Assembly (NCBI RefSeq): GCF_041262585.1 | Contig: NZ_JBGCBZ010000002.1 | Span: 124,001-188,000, forward strand | Origin: JAOEGB01 sp041262585 | Lineage (GTDB): Bacteria > Actinomycetota > Actinomycetes > Streptosporangiales > Streptosporangiaceae | DNA: 64,000 bases | Direction: 5' to 3' | Part shown: positions 24,309 through 31,991 of the stretch, piece by piece | Layout of the letters: every line of letters starts with the position of its first letter | How positions within the stretch are numbered: the first letter of the stretch is position 1 | Notes under the pieces: generated by a model | The model's database searches: none | Told to the model about the DNA's origin: nothing | Seen by the model: only the letters and a program-made list of their open reading frames with translations | Program-made: the position numbers and the translations under genes

Positions 24309-25337
24309 ATGAGACTCAAATCGACACGGCATGACCAGGTGTTGCTCGAACCGCTGCGGCCCGCCGCCGCGAGCCGGCGCCTCCGCTGGCGGAGGCCGCT
24401 GATCGCCTCACTGATCGTCATCGGCGCGGCCCTGGCCTGCGGCTTCGCGTGGCGGAGCAGCGGTGGCGACGAGCTCACCTTCGAGCGGTTCGCCCGCCAG
24501 CACCGCACGATCGTCAGGGACGGTGACGGGCGGACCCTCGCGATGCTGACCGACGGCGCCCGCACCGTGGTGTTCATCGGCCTCGAACGCACCTTCGCCG
24601 AGCCCAGGGCGACGGGGGCGACCGTGACCACTCGCGCGCACGTCCGCCTCGCTCCGCGCCCATGGCACAGCGGGGCCGAGATGGAGGACTGGTTCACCAG
24701 ATGGTTCGCCGCCACGCGGAACAGCCAGGCCCCTGACGTGCTGGACATCGCCGCCCAGTATCTCGACGGAGCACCGGCCCGGCGTGACGGCAAGGGCCTG
24801 CGGTACGCCGGCGAGGCCGACTACGGTCCGCTGGGCGAGGACGAGCGGGTGGAGGCCGCCGACTTCAACGACTACCTGGGGCTTCGCTGGACCTACGGCC
24901 GCCTCGTCCGCGAGCCGAGGCCCCAGTTCCACAACTCCCTCGACTGCTCGGGCTTCCTGCGCATGGTGTACGGCTACCGCTCGGGATATCCCCTGGAATT
25001 CAAGCCGCCGACCGGCCGGGCCCTGCCCCGCAGGGCCATCTTCATGGCGGAGAAGGGCCCGGGCGTCGTCATCGTCCCCGACAGGCACCGCCGGGCCACG
25101 AACTACACCCGGCTCCAGCCGGGAGACCTGCTGTTCTTCAACGTCAGCCCGAACGACGGCGACGACATCGACCACTCCGCCATCTACCTCGGCCTCGACT
25201 CGCAGGGACACCATCGCTTCATCTCCAGCCGCAAGACCGCCAACGGCCCCACCATGGGCGACATCGGTGGACGCTCGGTGCTCGACAGCCGGGTGGGCCT
25301 GTACGGCCAGGGCTTCCGCGCCGCGCGACGACTGTGA
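24309..25337 (+). CDS. Membrane-anchored NlpC/P60-type hydrolase of the PGA operon
   Basis: This 342-residue protein has an N-terminal membrane helix (PLIASLIVIGAALACGFAWR, about residues 32-52), so most of it is outside the cell. The C-terminal ~150 residues are an NlpC/P60 cysteine-peptidase domain with the nucleophile in SLDCSGFLRMVYGY (about residue 217) and the His in IDHSAIYLG (about 288). Members cut peptidoglycan peptides or gamma-glutamyl bonds. Its place after pgsB and pgsC suggests release, trimming or attachment of poly-gamma-glutamate, as PgdS or CapD do with unrelated or related domains. An 85-base gap with a repeated AAGGACATC unit separates it from pgsC. Confidence 0.85.
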   Translation: MRLKSTRHDQVLLEPLRPAAASRRLRWRRPLIASLIVIGAALACGFAWRSSGGDELTFERFARQHRTIVRDGDGRTLAMLTDGARTVVFIGLERTFAEPRATGATVTTRAHVRLAPRPWHSGAEMEDWFTRWFAATRNSQAPDVLDIAAQYLDGAPARRDGKGLRYAGEADYGPLGEDERVEAADFNDYLGLRWTYGRLVREPRPQFHNSLDCSGFLRMVYGYRSGYPLEFKPPTGRALPRRAIFMAEKGPGVVIVPDRHRRATNYTRLQPGDLLFFNVSPNDGDDIDHSAIYLGLDSQGHHRFISSRKTANGPTMGDIGGRSVLDSRVGLYGQGFRAARRL

Positions 25338-25688
25338 AGGTGGCCGCGCTCGATTCTTCCCCGGGCGCTCGGGCTTGACGGGTGTATGGGGCTTTGGCGT
25401 GTGGCTCGGGACGTTTTCACGGAGGGTTCGGAGCGTTTCACCGGGGACTCGGGGCGTTTTCACGGGGGACTCGAGGCTTTGACGAGGGCGGAAGGCTTTT
25501 ACGGGGCTGAGACGGGCCGACGGCGGGGCTGCCGGCAGTCGGCGTGCCAGTACGGCCACCAGTCAAGTGACTCAAGCGCCCCTGTCGCCCTGATTCATAC
25601 CGTCCCTTATGTGAACGCCGTCTGGAGATGTCGTCCCGTCGGCGAGTCAGCCGCGATTTCCGTACCCGAAATGCTGGAAGAAGATCAC
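25338..25688. other. Intergenic region with G-rich repeats
   Basis: About 350 bases without a gene. The stretch 25430-25480 repeats the word GGGGACTCG and TTTCACGGGG. It should contain the promoter of the hydrolase downstream. Confidence 0.4.
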
Positions 25689-26675
25689 ATGCGCCGCACC
25701 GTCCTCCCCGCGACCGTTCTGCTCGCCACACTGGGGATCACCGCCATCGCTCCGTCGGCCGACGCCGTCGTGTCGCGGCAGGCCGCCCCCACGGCGGCGC
25801 GCCATGCCGACCCGCGCGTGCCCGCGGGCTTCGCCGAGCGCCAGGCCCACGTCAACGGCATCACCGTCAACTACGTGCGCGGCGGGCACGGGCCGACTCT
25901 CGTGCTGCTGCACGGATATCCCGAGAGCTGGTACGAGTGGCGCGGGATCATGCCGGCCCTCGCCGAGCACTACACCGTCATCGCCCCCGACCTGCGGGGC
26001 GCCGGTGGCTCCAGCGCCCCGGAGGGCGGCTACGACAAGAAGACGATGGCCGCCGACCTGCACGGCTTGCTGACCAAGCTCGGCCTGGACCACCACATCA
26101 ACCTCGTCGGCCACGACATCGGCACGATGGTGGCCTACTCCTACGCCGTCCAGCACCAGGACCGGGTCGCCAAGCTCGTGCTCAGCGAGGCGCCCATCCC
26201 CGACAAGAGCATCTACAACTTCCCAGCGCTGACCCCGCAGGGGCCGGGTGTCTGGAACTTCGGATTCTTCAGCGTTCTCAACGGCCTGCCCGAGCAGATC
26301 ATCGACGGCCGCGAGCGGCTGTGGGTCAAGAAGTTCATCAGCCTGATCGCCGTCCACAAGGACCGCGCGGCCGACCCCGCCGCCATCCGCGAGTACGCCG
26401 GTCACCTGCGCGACGACCGCAAGCTCAGGGCGAGCTTCGAATGGTTCCGCGCCCTGAACCAGGACGTCGCCGACAACAAGGGCTTCGCGAAGCACAAGCT
26501 CCGCATGCCCGTCCTGGCGCTGGGCGCCGACCACAGCCTCGGCCGGTTCGTTCCCGGCCAGGTCAAGCAGTACGCCAACAACGTCAAGGGCGACGTCATC
26601 GCCGACTCCGGCCACTGGATCTACGAGGAGCACCCCAAGGAGATGACCCGCAAGCTCCTCGACTTCCTGGCCTGA
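25689..26675 (+). CDS. Secreted epoxide-hydrolase-like alpha/beta hydrolase
   Basis: This 328-residue protein has a signal peptide (RRTVLPATVLLATLGITAIA then Ala-rich cleavage region). The fold signatures are HGYPESWYEW (oxyanion hole, HGxP form), the nucleophile elbow LVGHDIGTMVAY with Asp as nucleophile, and a late His in DSGHWIYEEHP. An Asp nucleophile with HGYP is characteristic of epoxide hydrolases and haloalkane dehalogenases. The ATG at 25689 has GGAAGAAG upstream. It is followed 37 bases later by a metallo-beta-lactamase-fold gene on the same strand. Confidence 0.87.
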   Translation: MRRTVLPATVLLATLGITAIAPSADAVVSRQAAPTAARHADPRVPAGFAERQAHVNGITVNYVRGGHGPTLVLLHGYPESWYEWRGIMPALAEHYTVIAPDLRGAGGSSAPEGGYDKKTMAADLHGLLTKLGLDHHINLVGHDIGTMVAYSYAVQHQDRVAKLVLSEAPIPDKSIYNFPALTPQGPGVWNFGFFSVLNGLPEQIIDGRERLWVKKFISLIAVHKDRAADPAAIREYAGHLRDDRKLRASFEWFRALNQDVADNKGFAKHKLRMPVLALGADHSLGRFVPGQVKQYANNVKGDVIADSGHWIYEEHPKEMTRKLLDFLA

Positions 26676-26712
26676 GCCTGACACCCCCCGATCACGTACA
26701 GAAAAGAACGAT

Positions 26713-27708
26713 GTGATGACATCCCAGCGCCATGCTCAGGCGAGCCGGCGGACCTTCCTCGCACGCGCGACGGCCGCCGCGGCCATACCCGTCACCGCCG
26801 GCCTGTTCGCGGGCCGCGCGGCGGCGGAAGCCGTCGATCTGCCCGACTACGCGGCGATACCTTCGGCCTCGCTGGGGCCGGCGGTCAACGCCAAGGGCTA
26901 CTTCGTCGGCCAGATCAAGGGCAACCTCTACTGGGTCACCGACGGGTACTACCAGGCGATGTTCCTGACCACTCGGCAGGGCGTGGTGCTCGTGGACGCG
27001 CCGCCGACCATCGGGCACAACCTGCTGCGCGCCATCGAGGAGGTCACCCAGGCCAACGGCAGGCCGAGCACGGTGACGCACCTGGTTTACTCGCACTCCC
27101 ACGCCGACCACATCGGAGCCTCGGTCATCTTCGGCAAGGACGTCGTCCGCATCGGTCACACCGAGACCCGTACGCTCCTCCGCCGCGACAAGGACCCGAA
27201 CGGCCCCAACCACTCGCCGGACAACATCTTCATCTACGCCCCCGACCAGGAGACCCTGATGGTGGTGGACGTGATCTACCCGGGGTGGGTGCCGTTCACG
27301 AATCTCGCCGTCTCCCAGGACATCCCCGGCTGGATAGGCGCGCACGACGTGGCGATGAACTATCCGTGGAAGACCCTGGTGGGCGGGCATCTCGGCCGCC
27401 TCGGCGTCCGCGCCGACGGCCACCTGCAGCGGCAGTAAATCGCCGATCTGGAGGCGAGCACCCGGGACGCGATGGCCACCGTGGATCCGACGCCGTTCTT
27501 CCAGAAGTACGGACCGGCGGGAAACGGCTGGGCGATCTTCAAGACGTACCTCAACGCCGTCGCGCAGCAGGCGGCCTCCCCGGTGGTCGCGAAGTGCACC
27601 GGGACCCTGGCCGCCGCGGACGTCTACACCATCGACAACGCCTTCACCATGCTGGAGTCACTGCGGATCGACTCGGGCCTGCTCGGGCCGTTCGGCATCC
27701 ACCCCTGA
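26713..27708 (+). pseudogene. Interrupted secreted metallo-beta-lactamase-fold gene
   Basis: The first part (241 codons) has a twin-arginine-type signal (SRRTFLARATAAAAIPVTAG) and the metal-binding motif HSHADHIG. It stops at an in-frame TAA at 27436. The same frame resumes at once as IADLEASTRDAMATVDPTPF and runs to 27708 (GLLGPFGIHP), so the two parts were one protein and the TAA most likely replaced a sense codon such as TAC. From memory of the family, about 25 residues also seem to be missing between RRDKDPN and GPNHSPDN, which would remove part of the core. Without these defects the protein would be a zinc hydrolase of unknown substrate. Read-through or a sequence error cannot be excluded. 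Confidence 0.75.
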
Positions 27709-27717
27709 GGCTCGTAC

Positions 27718-27752
27718 GGTGGACACCGCCGATCTTCATGGCGGTGTCCACC
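27718..27752. terminator. Bidirectional hairpin terminator
   Basis: GGTGGACACCGCC and GGCGGTGTCCACC form a perfect 13-bp stem with a nine-base loop, ten bases after the lactamase-fold gene and just before the end of a minus-strand fragment. Confidence 0.75.
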
Positions 27753-27760
27753 TCGCCTGT

Positions 27761-27989
27761 TCAGGACCGGCGCTTGGGAGTGTCGGCGTAGCGGGCGCGC
27801 ATGATCTCACCCGCGGCCGGACCGGCGGTGAAGACGAAATCATCGCCGTCGACGCGGCGCCCGGTCGCTCTGTCGACCACGACCGGCTCGACCTCCTCGC
27901 CGATCTCGGCGTCGACCAGGATCATGCTGCGCTTGCCGGGGTCGAGCCGGGCGTTGCCCCACGCGGCCAGGGCCGATTGGGGCCCGCGC
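27761..27989 (-). pseudogene. 3' fragment of an unrecognised gene
   Basis: The minus-strand frame ending at 27761 encodes about 70 residues with coding character, including RLDPGKRSMILVDAEIGEEV, VVVDRATGRRVDGDDF and a basic end YADTPKRRS. No start codon or ribosome site is visible. It resembles the C-terminus of a larger enzyme, perhaps an esterase, but this is a guess. It directly follows the TPR gene, which may have been placed by the rearrangement. Confidence 0.35.
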
Positions 27990-28310
27990 TCAACTGCCGG
28001 TCATCACGGCGTGCATGCGCACGTGCGGAAGGGCCTCGGACCCTCTGTTCTGACGCTGCAAAGTACGGCCGAGCAGCAGGTGGGCGTACGCCTCTGCCGG
28101 GTCCTGCTCCAGCACCCGGCGCAGCTCGGCCTCTGCCCTGCCGAGCTGGGCCGAGTGGTAGTACGCGCGAGCGAGGAGCAGCCGTACGGACAGGTTGCCC
28201 GGGTCCTCGGCGACGACGTCGGCCAGGATCCGAGCGGCCGTGATGTAGTCCTTCGCCTCGAAGAACAGCGCTCCGCGCCGGTACTCCTCGGCGAGCATAG
28301 TCGTGTTCAT
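27990..28310 (-). CDS. Small TPR-repeat protein
   Basis: This 106-residue protein consists of about two and a half tetratricopeptide repeats: EEYRRGALFFEAKDYITAAR, VRLLLARAYYHSAQLGRAEA and AYAHLLLGRTLQRQNRGSEA. TPRs form helical scaffolds for protein contacts. The ATG at 28310 has AGGAAGGAG seven bases before it. A palindromic operator candidate lies 41 bases upstream, so expression is probably repressor controlled. Confidence 0.82.
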   Translation of the reverse strand: MNTTMLAEEYRRGALFFEAKDYITAARILADVVAEDPGNLSVRLLLARAYYHSAQLGRAEAELRRVLEQDPAEAYAHLLLGRTLQRQNRGSEALPHVRMHAVMTGS

Positions 28311-28350
28311 GGTCGCTCCTTCCTGCGGTGTCGCCAGCCCCCAACGTAGT

Positions 28351-28362
28351 TTGAGCGCTCAA
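28351..28362. promoter_or_regulatory. TTGAGCGCTCAA palindrome, TetR-type operator candidate
   Basis: A perfect 12-bp palindrome located 41 bases before the TPR gene start. Similar TTGAGCGCTCAA words are common targets of TetR-family repressors. Which regulator binds it is unknown; no TetR gene is adjacent. Confidence 0.5.
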
Positions 28363-28434
28363 CTATTCCGCGGGTGCACGGACGCGACCGCGCCTCGCAT
28401 GCCGGGGACGTTCCAGTCTTCGGAGTGCCGCTGA

Positions 28435-28974
28435 TCAGCCGTCGTAGGACTCCGGGTCGGCCTCGCGGGCCTGGTCGGCGGCGAGGTTCGCGACGGCCGT
28501 CTCGAGGTCCTCGTCAGCGGCGTCGTCCAGCTCGGCGTCCCGGTCCGCGTCCTCGTCCGTGAGGTGCACCGCGGCCTCTTCGGCGCTCGCGGCGCCGGCG
28601 TCGATGCCCACGTCACGACCGAGCAGCTCACCCGACCGGTCGCCGTCCTCGCCGACCAGCCTGCCGCTGCGCGGCTCCTCGTCCTCCCACCGTCCGGCGA
28701 GCCGGGCCGGGTCCAGCTCGGGCTCCTCCTCGGCCAGCAACTGGTCGAGGGACTCGCCCTCGGCGGCCTCGGCGGCGGTCGTGCCGTACCTCTGTCCGGC
28801 CGACCAGCGCTCGGCCGCGGTCAGGCCTGTGTTGAGCGGATCGTCGTCAAGGTCATCGGTCAGCAGGGAATCGGAGGGCTCCAGCACCCCGTCGTCCTCG
28901 ATCATGTCCTCCTGGACGTCTTCCTGAAACTCGTCCTGGAGCTCGTCCTGGAACTCGTCGTCTTCGGTGGCCAT
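28435..28974 (-). CDS. DUF5709-type acidic protein
   Basis: This 179-residue, very acidic protein opens with EDDEFQDELQDEFQEDVQED and then DGVLEPSDSLLTDDLDDDPL. The segment TGLTAAERWSAGQRYGTTAA and GESLDQLLAEEEPEL match the actinobacterial family annotated DUF5709. The C-terminal part is rich in Asp, Glu and Ala (EEAAVHLTDEDADRD). There is no signal or membrane segment. Function is unknown. The protein is probably largely disordered. Confidence 0.82.
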   Translation of the reverse strand: MATEDDEFQDELQDEFQEDVQEDMIEDDGVLEPSDSLLTDDLDDDPLNTGLTAAERWSAGQRYGTTAAEAAEGESLDQLLAEEEPELDPARLAGRWEDEEPRSGRLVGEDGDRSGELLGRDVGIDAGAASAEEAAVHLTDEDADRDAELDDAADEDLETAVANLAADQAREADPESYDG

Positions 28975-29149
28975 GGCAAGCCTTTCGGCAGTAGTGATCG
29001 GTAGTGATTGGGCAGTGATTCGGCGGTGATTCGGCCAGACCGGTGCGAACCGGCTGCGCGGCGACCAATCATGTCAAGTTATCCGGAGTCCCGCCCGGCC
29101 CACCCCGGCGTCGGCGGGTCGGCGCCCGAAAGGACCGGTCAGCGGCCTG

Positions 29150-29240
29150 TTACGACTCCTGAGCGTAGGTGCTGATCTCGATCAGATCGCGGTCGGGGTC
29201 GCGTATGCCCATGGTTCGGTGTTCACACTGGTCCGCAACG
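29150..29240 (-). pseudogene. C-terminal remnant of a glyoxalase/VOC gene
   Basis: The minus-strand frame ending at 29150 reads HRTMGIRDPDRDLIEISTYA then QES and stop. RDPDxxLIEIS is the last beta-strand motif of vicinal-oxygen-chelate proteins, with its metal-binding Glu. The upstream part is absent, replaced by the start region of the divergent YjbR gene. Confidence 0.5.
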
Positions 29241-29268
29241 GAGCCGTTGTGTCGGAGCCGTCTGATAC

Positions 29269-29649
29269 ATGTGTGGCATGGGCGTGAGCGTGGATGAGTT
29301 CCTGGAGATGCTGGCCAGACTGCCCGAGGTCGAACAGGCCGACAGCGACAACTGGATCTCGCTGAAGGTGCGGGGCAAGGGTTTCGGCTACCTGTGGGAG
29401 AAGACGGAGACCGTAGGGCTCAAGGCGACGATCGAGGAGCAGATCGCGCTCGTCGCGGAGCGTCCGGAGGTGTTCGAGGTCCAGTTCACCACAGGCCGGT
29501 TCGGCTGGGTGGTGGTGCACCTGGCCAAGATCGATGCCGACGAGCTGTTCGAGCTGGTCACCGAGGCATGGTGCCTGACGGCGCCCAAGCAGCTGGTCGA
29601 CGTCCACGAGGCCGCCGGCCTGGGCCCCCAGGCCGGTCGGCACCCGTGA
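29269..29649 (+). CDS. MmcQ/YjbR family protein
   Basis: This 126-residue protein has the double-wing-like fold family MmcQ/YjbR. Typical segments are VDEFLEMLARLPEVEQADSD, WISLKVRGKGFGYLWEKTET, and LVAERPEVFEVQFT followed by RFGWVVVHLAKIDADELFEL. An in-frame ATG at 29278 is an equally likely start. The function of the family is unclear; DNA binding has been suggested. It stands alone between divergent fragments. Confidence 0.85.
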   Translation: MCGMGVSVDEFLEMLARLPEVEQADSDNWISLKVRGKGFGYLWEKTETVGLKATIEEQIALVAERPEVFEVQFTTGRFGWVVVHLAKIDADELFELVTEAWCLTAPKQLVDVHEAAGLGPQAGRHP

Positions 29650-29663
29650 CCGTCCACGATGCC

Positions 29664-30551
29664 TCATGTGCGAAGGGCAGGGCCTGATCCCGTCCTGAGG
29701 GGCATGGTTCCGATGACCACGCTGGCGTTCAGCTCGTCGGAGCCGGCCGTTCTCGGGATCAGCCCGTTGCGGGCGACGATCTCGGCGGTCTCCCTGGCCT
29801 GGCCTTCGCTCATCTCGACCAGCAGGAAGCCGCCCGGCGCCAGCCATAGTGGCGCGGCGGCGGCCACCCGGCGCACTACGTCGAGCCCGTCGGCGCCACC
29901 GTCGAGCGCCATCGGCGGCTCGTGGATGCGGGCCTCCGGAGGCAGCAGCCTGATCGCCCCAGTGGGCACGTACGGCGCGCTGGCGACCAGGATGTCGACT
30001 CGGCCTCGCAGCGTGGCGGGCAGCGGCTCATAGAGGTCGCCTTCGTACACGTGGCCACCGGCGGCGGCGACGTTCCGGCGGGCGCACCGTACAGCCGCGG
30101 GGTCCATGTCGACGGCGTGGAGGTCGACTCGGTCCAGGGCCGCGGCCAGCGCGGCGCCCACCGCGCCCGAGCCGCAGCACAGATCGACGACGACCGGTGA
30201 CCGGCCGGATGTCTTCCCCGCAGACCCGGTGGAGTCGGCGGAATCGGCGGAGTCGGTGTGATCGGCGGCAGGGCGGGCGAGGGTGACGGCCTCGTGGACG
30301 AGGAACTCGGTGCGGCGGCGGGGGACGAAGACCCCTGGGTCGACGGCTATCCGCAGGCCGCAGAACTCGGCCCAGCCGAGGACGTGTTCGAGGGGCAGGC
30401 CCGCGACGCGCCGGTCCACCATGGCGGCGAGATCGGCCGGCGTGCGTGCCGTGGAGATGAGCAACCGCGCCTCGTCCTCAGCGAAGACGCAGCCGGCGGC
30501 GCGAAGCCTGGTGATGACGAGGGACCGGGGGTACGAGGGGGAAACCGACAT
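29664..30551 (-). CDS. PrmC/HemK-related N5-glutamine methyltransferase-like protein
   Basis: This 295-residue SAM-dependent methyltransferase has an N-terminal helical domain (residues 1-70) and a Rossmann domain beginning with VVVDLCCGSGAVGAALA (about residue 122). VFVPRRRTEFLV is the substrate-side motif of PrmC. In place of NPPY it has ASAPYVP (about residue 195), which marks the PrmC-related actinobacterial subfamily rather than release-factor methyltransferase itself. A Ser/Asp/Ala repeat (DSADSADSTGSAG) is inserted near residues 100-112. The substrate is uncertain. Confidence 0.85.
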   Translation of the reverse strand: MSVSPSYPRSLVITRLRAAGCVFAEDEARLLISTARTPADLAAMVDRRVAGLPLEHVLGWAEFCGLRIAVDPGVFVPRRRTEFLVHEAVTLARPAADHTDSADSADSTGSAGKTSGRSPVVVDLCCGSGAVGAALAAALDRVDLHAVDMDPAAVRCARRNVAAAGGHVYEGDLYEPLPATLRGRVDILVASAPYVPTGAIRLLPPEARIHEPPMALDGGADGLDVVRRVAAAAPLWLAPGGFLLVEMSEGQARETAEIVARNGLIPRTAGSDELNASVVIGTMPLRTGSGPALRT

Positions 30552-30664
30552 GGAGCGCCTTTCGGAACGCCTATGGGCGCTCCCTCGGTCACCTATATCG
30601 GGTCGACCGCACAGCCGTGAGATGAGAGCACCCAGCCTGATACAGCGGTAATGGGTCTCACCTC

Positions 30665-30943
30665 CTAGGTCCGTGCACTGCTGAGGACGGCCACACTACC
30701 CGAGCCGGATCGCCGCCCCGGCACAGCCCCCACCGCAGCTCCATCTGATCGCGGCTTCAGCTGACCGTCGAGGGCACCGGCTCGGGGCTCTTGGCCTGCC
30801 CGGCCTGGGTCACGACCCGCGATCCGGCGACGGATGACGGCGGTGGCGCCGCTGACGGCGAACGCCAGCGGGATCACCCACCAGCGGGAGCCCCTTCCGC
30901 ACTCGGCTGCCCCAATCCCCGCGAACTGTGCGGGTTGTGGCAT
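30665..30943 (-). CDS. Possible small membrane protein
   Basis: A 92-residue frame with an ATG at 30943 contains one hydrophobic segment (WWVIPLAFAVSGATAVI) followed by arginines, so it could be a single-pass protein. The rest is low complexity. No ribosome site is visible, and it may be non-coding. Confidence 0.28.
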   Translation of the reverse strand: MPQPAQFAGIGAAECGRGSRWWVIPLAFAVSGATAVIRRRIAGRDPGRAGQEPRAGALDGQLKPRSDGAAVGAVPGRRSGSGSVAVLSSART

Positions 30944-30984
30944 GACTGAGTCATACCCGAGGGCATCTCGCCGGCGGCGATCCA

Positions 30985-31818
30985 TCAGAGGGCGGCTCGG
31001 CCGACGCCCGTCCCGGCGCCGAAGCCCTGCCGGGTGAGCCAGCCGAGGGTGTAGTCGGCGACCTCGTACCACCCGCTGTCGATGGTCAGCGAGTGGCCGC
31101 GATCGGCGAACTGCTTCAGCTCGGTGACGGCGGGCGAGTCGCCGTACAGCTTGAAGGTGGCGCGGGTGACCACGTCGGGGACGGTGTGGTCCTTCTGCCC
31201 GGAGATCAGCAGCAGCGGTCCGCGGGTGGCGTTGGCCGTGTCGATGGCTGCGGGCGAGTGCGAGCTGAAGTTCGCGAACGCCGCCTCGAACAGGGGGCGC
31301 CCCGGCGAGGGGATCGTCCACCGCGCGTACAGCTCGTTGGACTCCTTCTCCGAGATCGCGTTGCCGAAACCGAAGCGGAACTGGGCGGCGGTGAGGGATA
31401 CCGCGCGCTTGCGGTTGGCCGGGTTGCCGAGGACCGGGAAGCCCGAGCGGAGCTGCGCGAGCGGCAGCGGCTTGACGCCCTTGATCTGCGCCGGGTCGAT
31501 CGCGACGGCCGCCCTGCCGTACCCCATGCCGAGGAGCTTCTGGGCGATCAGGCCGCCGAAGGAGTGGCCGATGAGGATGGGCGGCTGCTCCAGCGCCCTG
31601 ATGGTGTGCGCGTAGTGCTCGACGACGGCGTCGATGCCGACCCCTGCCACGGCCTCGGGAGTTTCGCGGGCCTCGGCCACCATGGGGGACTCGCCGGGCC
31701 AGCCCGGCGCGATCGGGTCGTAGCCCTGGGCGCTGAAGACGTCCATCCAGGGCCGCCACGAGGTCGCGTGGAGCCAGAGGCCGTGGATGAACAGGACGGG
31801 GGTGCGGGTCTCCGACAT
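30985..31818 (-). CDS. Alpha/beta hydrolase
   Basis: This 277-residue protein has the motifs of a serine alpha/beta hydrolase: oxyanion strand PVLFIHGLWLHATSW, nucleophile elbow ILIGHSFGGLIAQK (Ser about residue 99), an acid in LLLISGQKDHTVPD and the His in FADRGHSLTID. The ATG at 31818 has AAGGAGA at good spacing. It lacks a signal peptide, so it is cytoplasmic. The large LuxR-type regulator gene lies upstream on the same strand, 170 bases away, and may control it. Confidence 0.87.
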   Translation of the reverse strand: MSETRTPVLFIHGLWLHATSWRPWMDVFSAQGYDPIAPGWPGESPMVAEARETPEAVAGVGIDAVVEHYAHTIRALEQPPILIGHSFGGLIAQKLLGMGYGRAAVAIDPAQIKGVKPLPLAQLRSGFPVLGNPANRKRAVSLTAAQFRFGFGNAISEKESNELYARWTIPSPGRPLFEAAFANFSSHSPAAIDTANATRGPLLLISGQKDHTVPDVVTRATFKLYGDSPAVTELKQFADRGHSLTIDSGWYEVADYTLGWLTRQGFGAGTGVGRAAL

Positions 31819-31991
31819 GATGCCGTCTCCTTGAGTCGTGTCCGGGCTTTCGCTACCGGCTTTCGCGGCTTTCCTGTCCGGCTTTCGGCCGGCTCGCTGA
31901 TGACTCAAGGTTCCGCCGACCGTCATGCCCGGCGACACGGTCAAATGACTGGCGCATGACGGGTCACGTCCCGACTGGCTCTTTAAATCCC

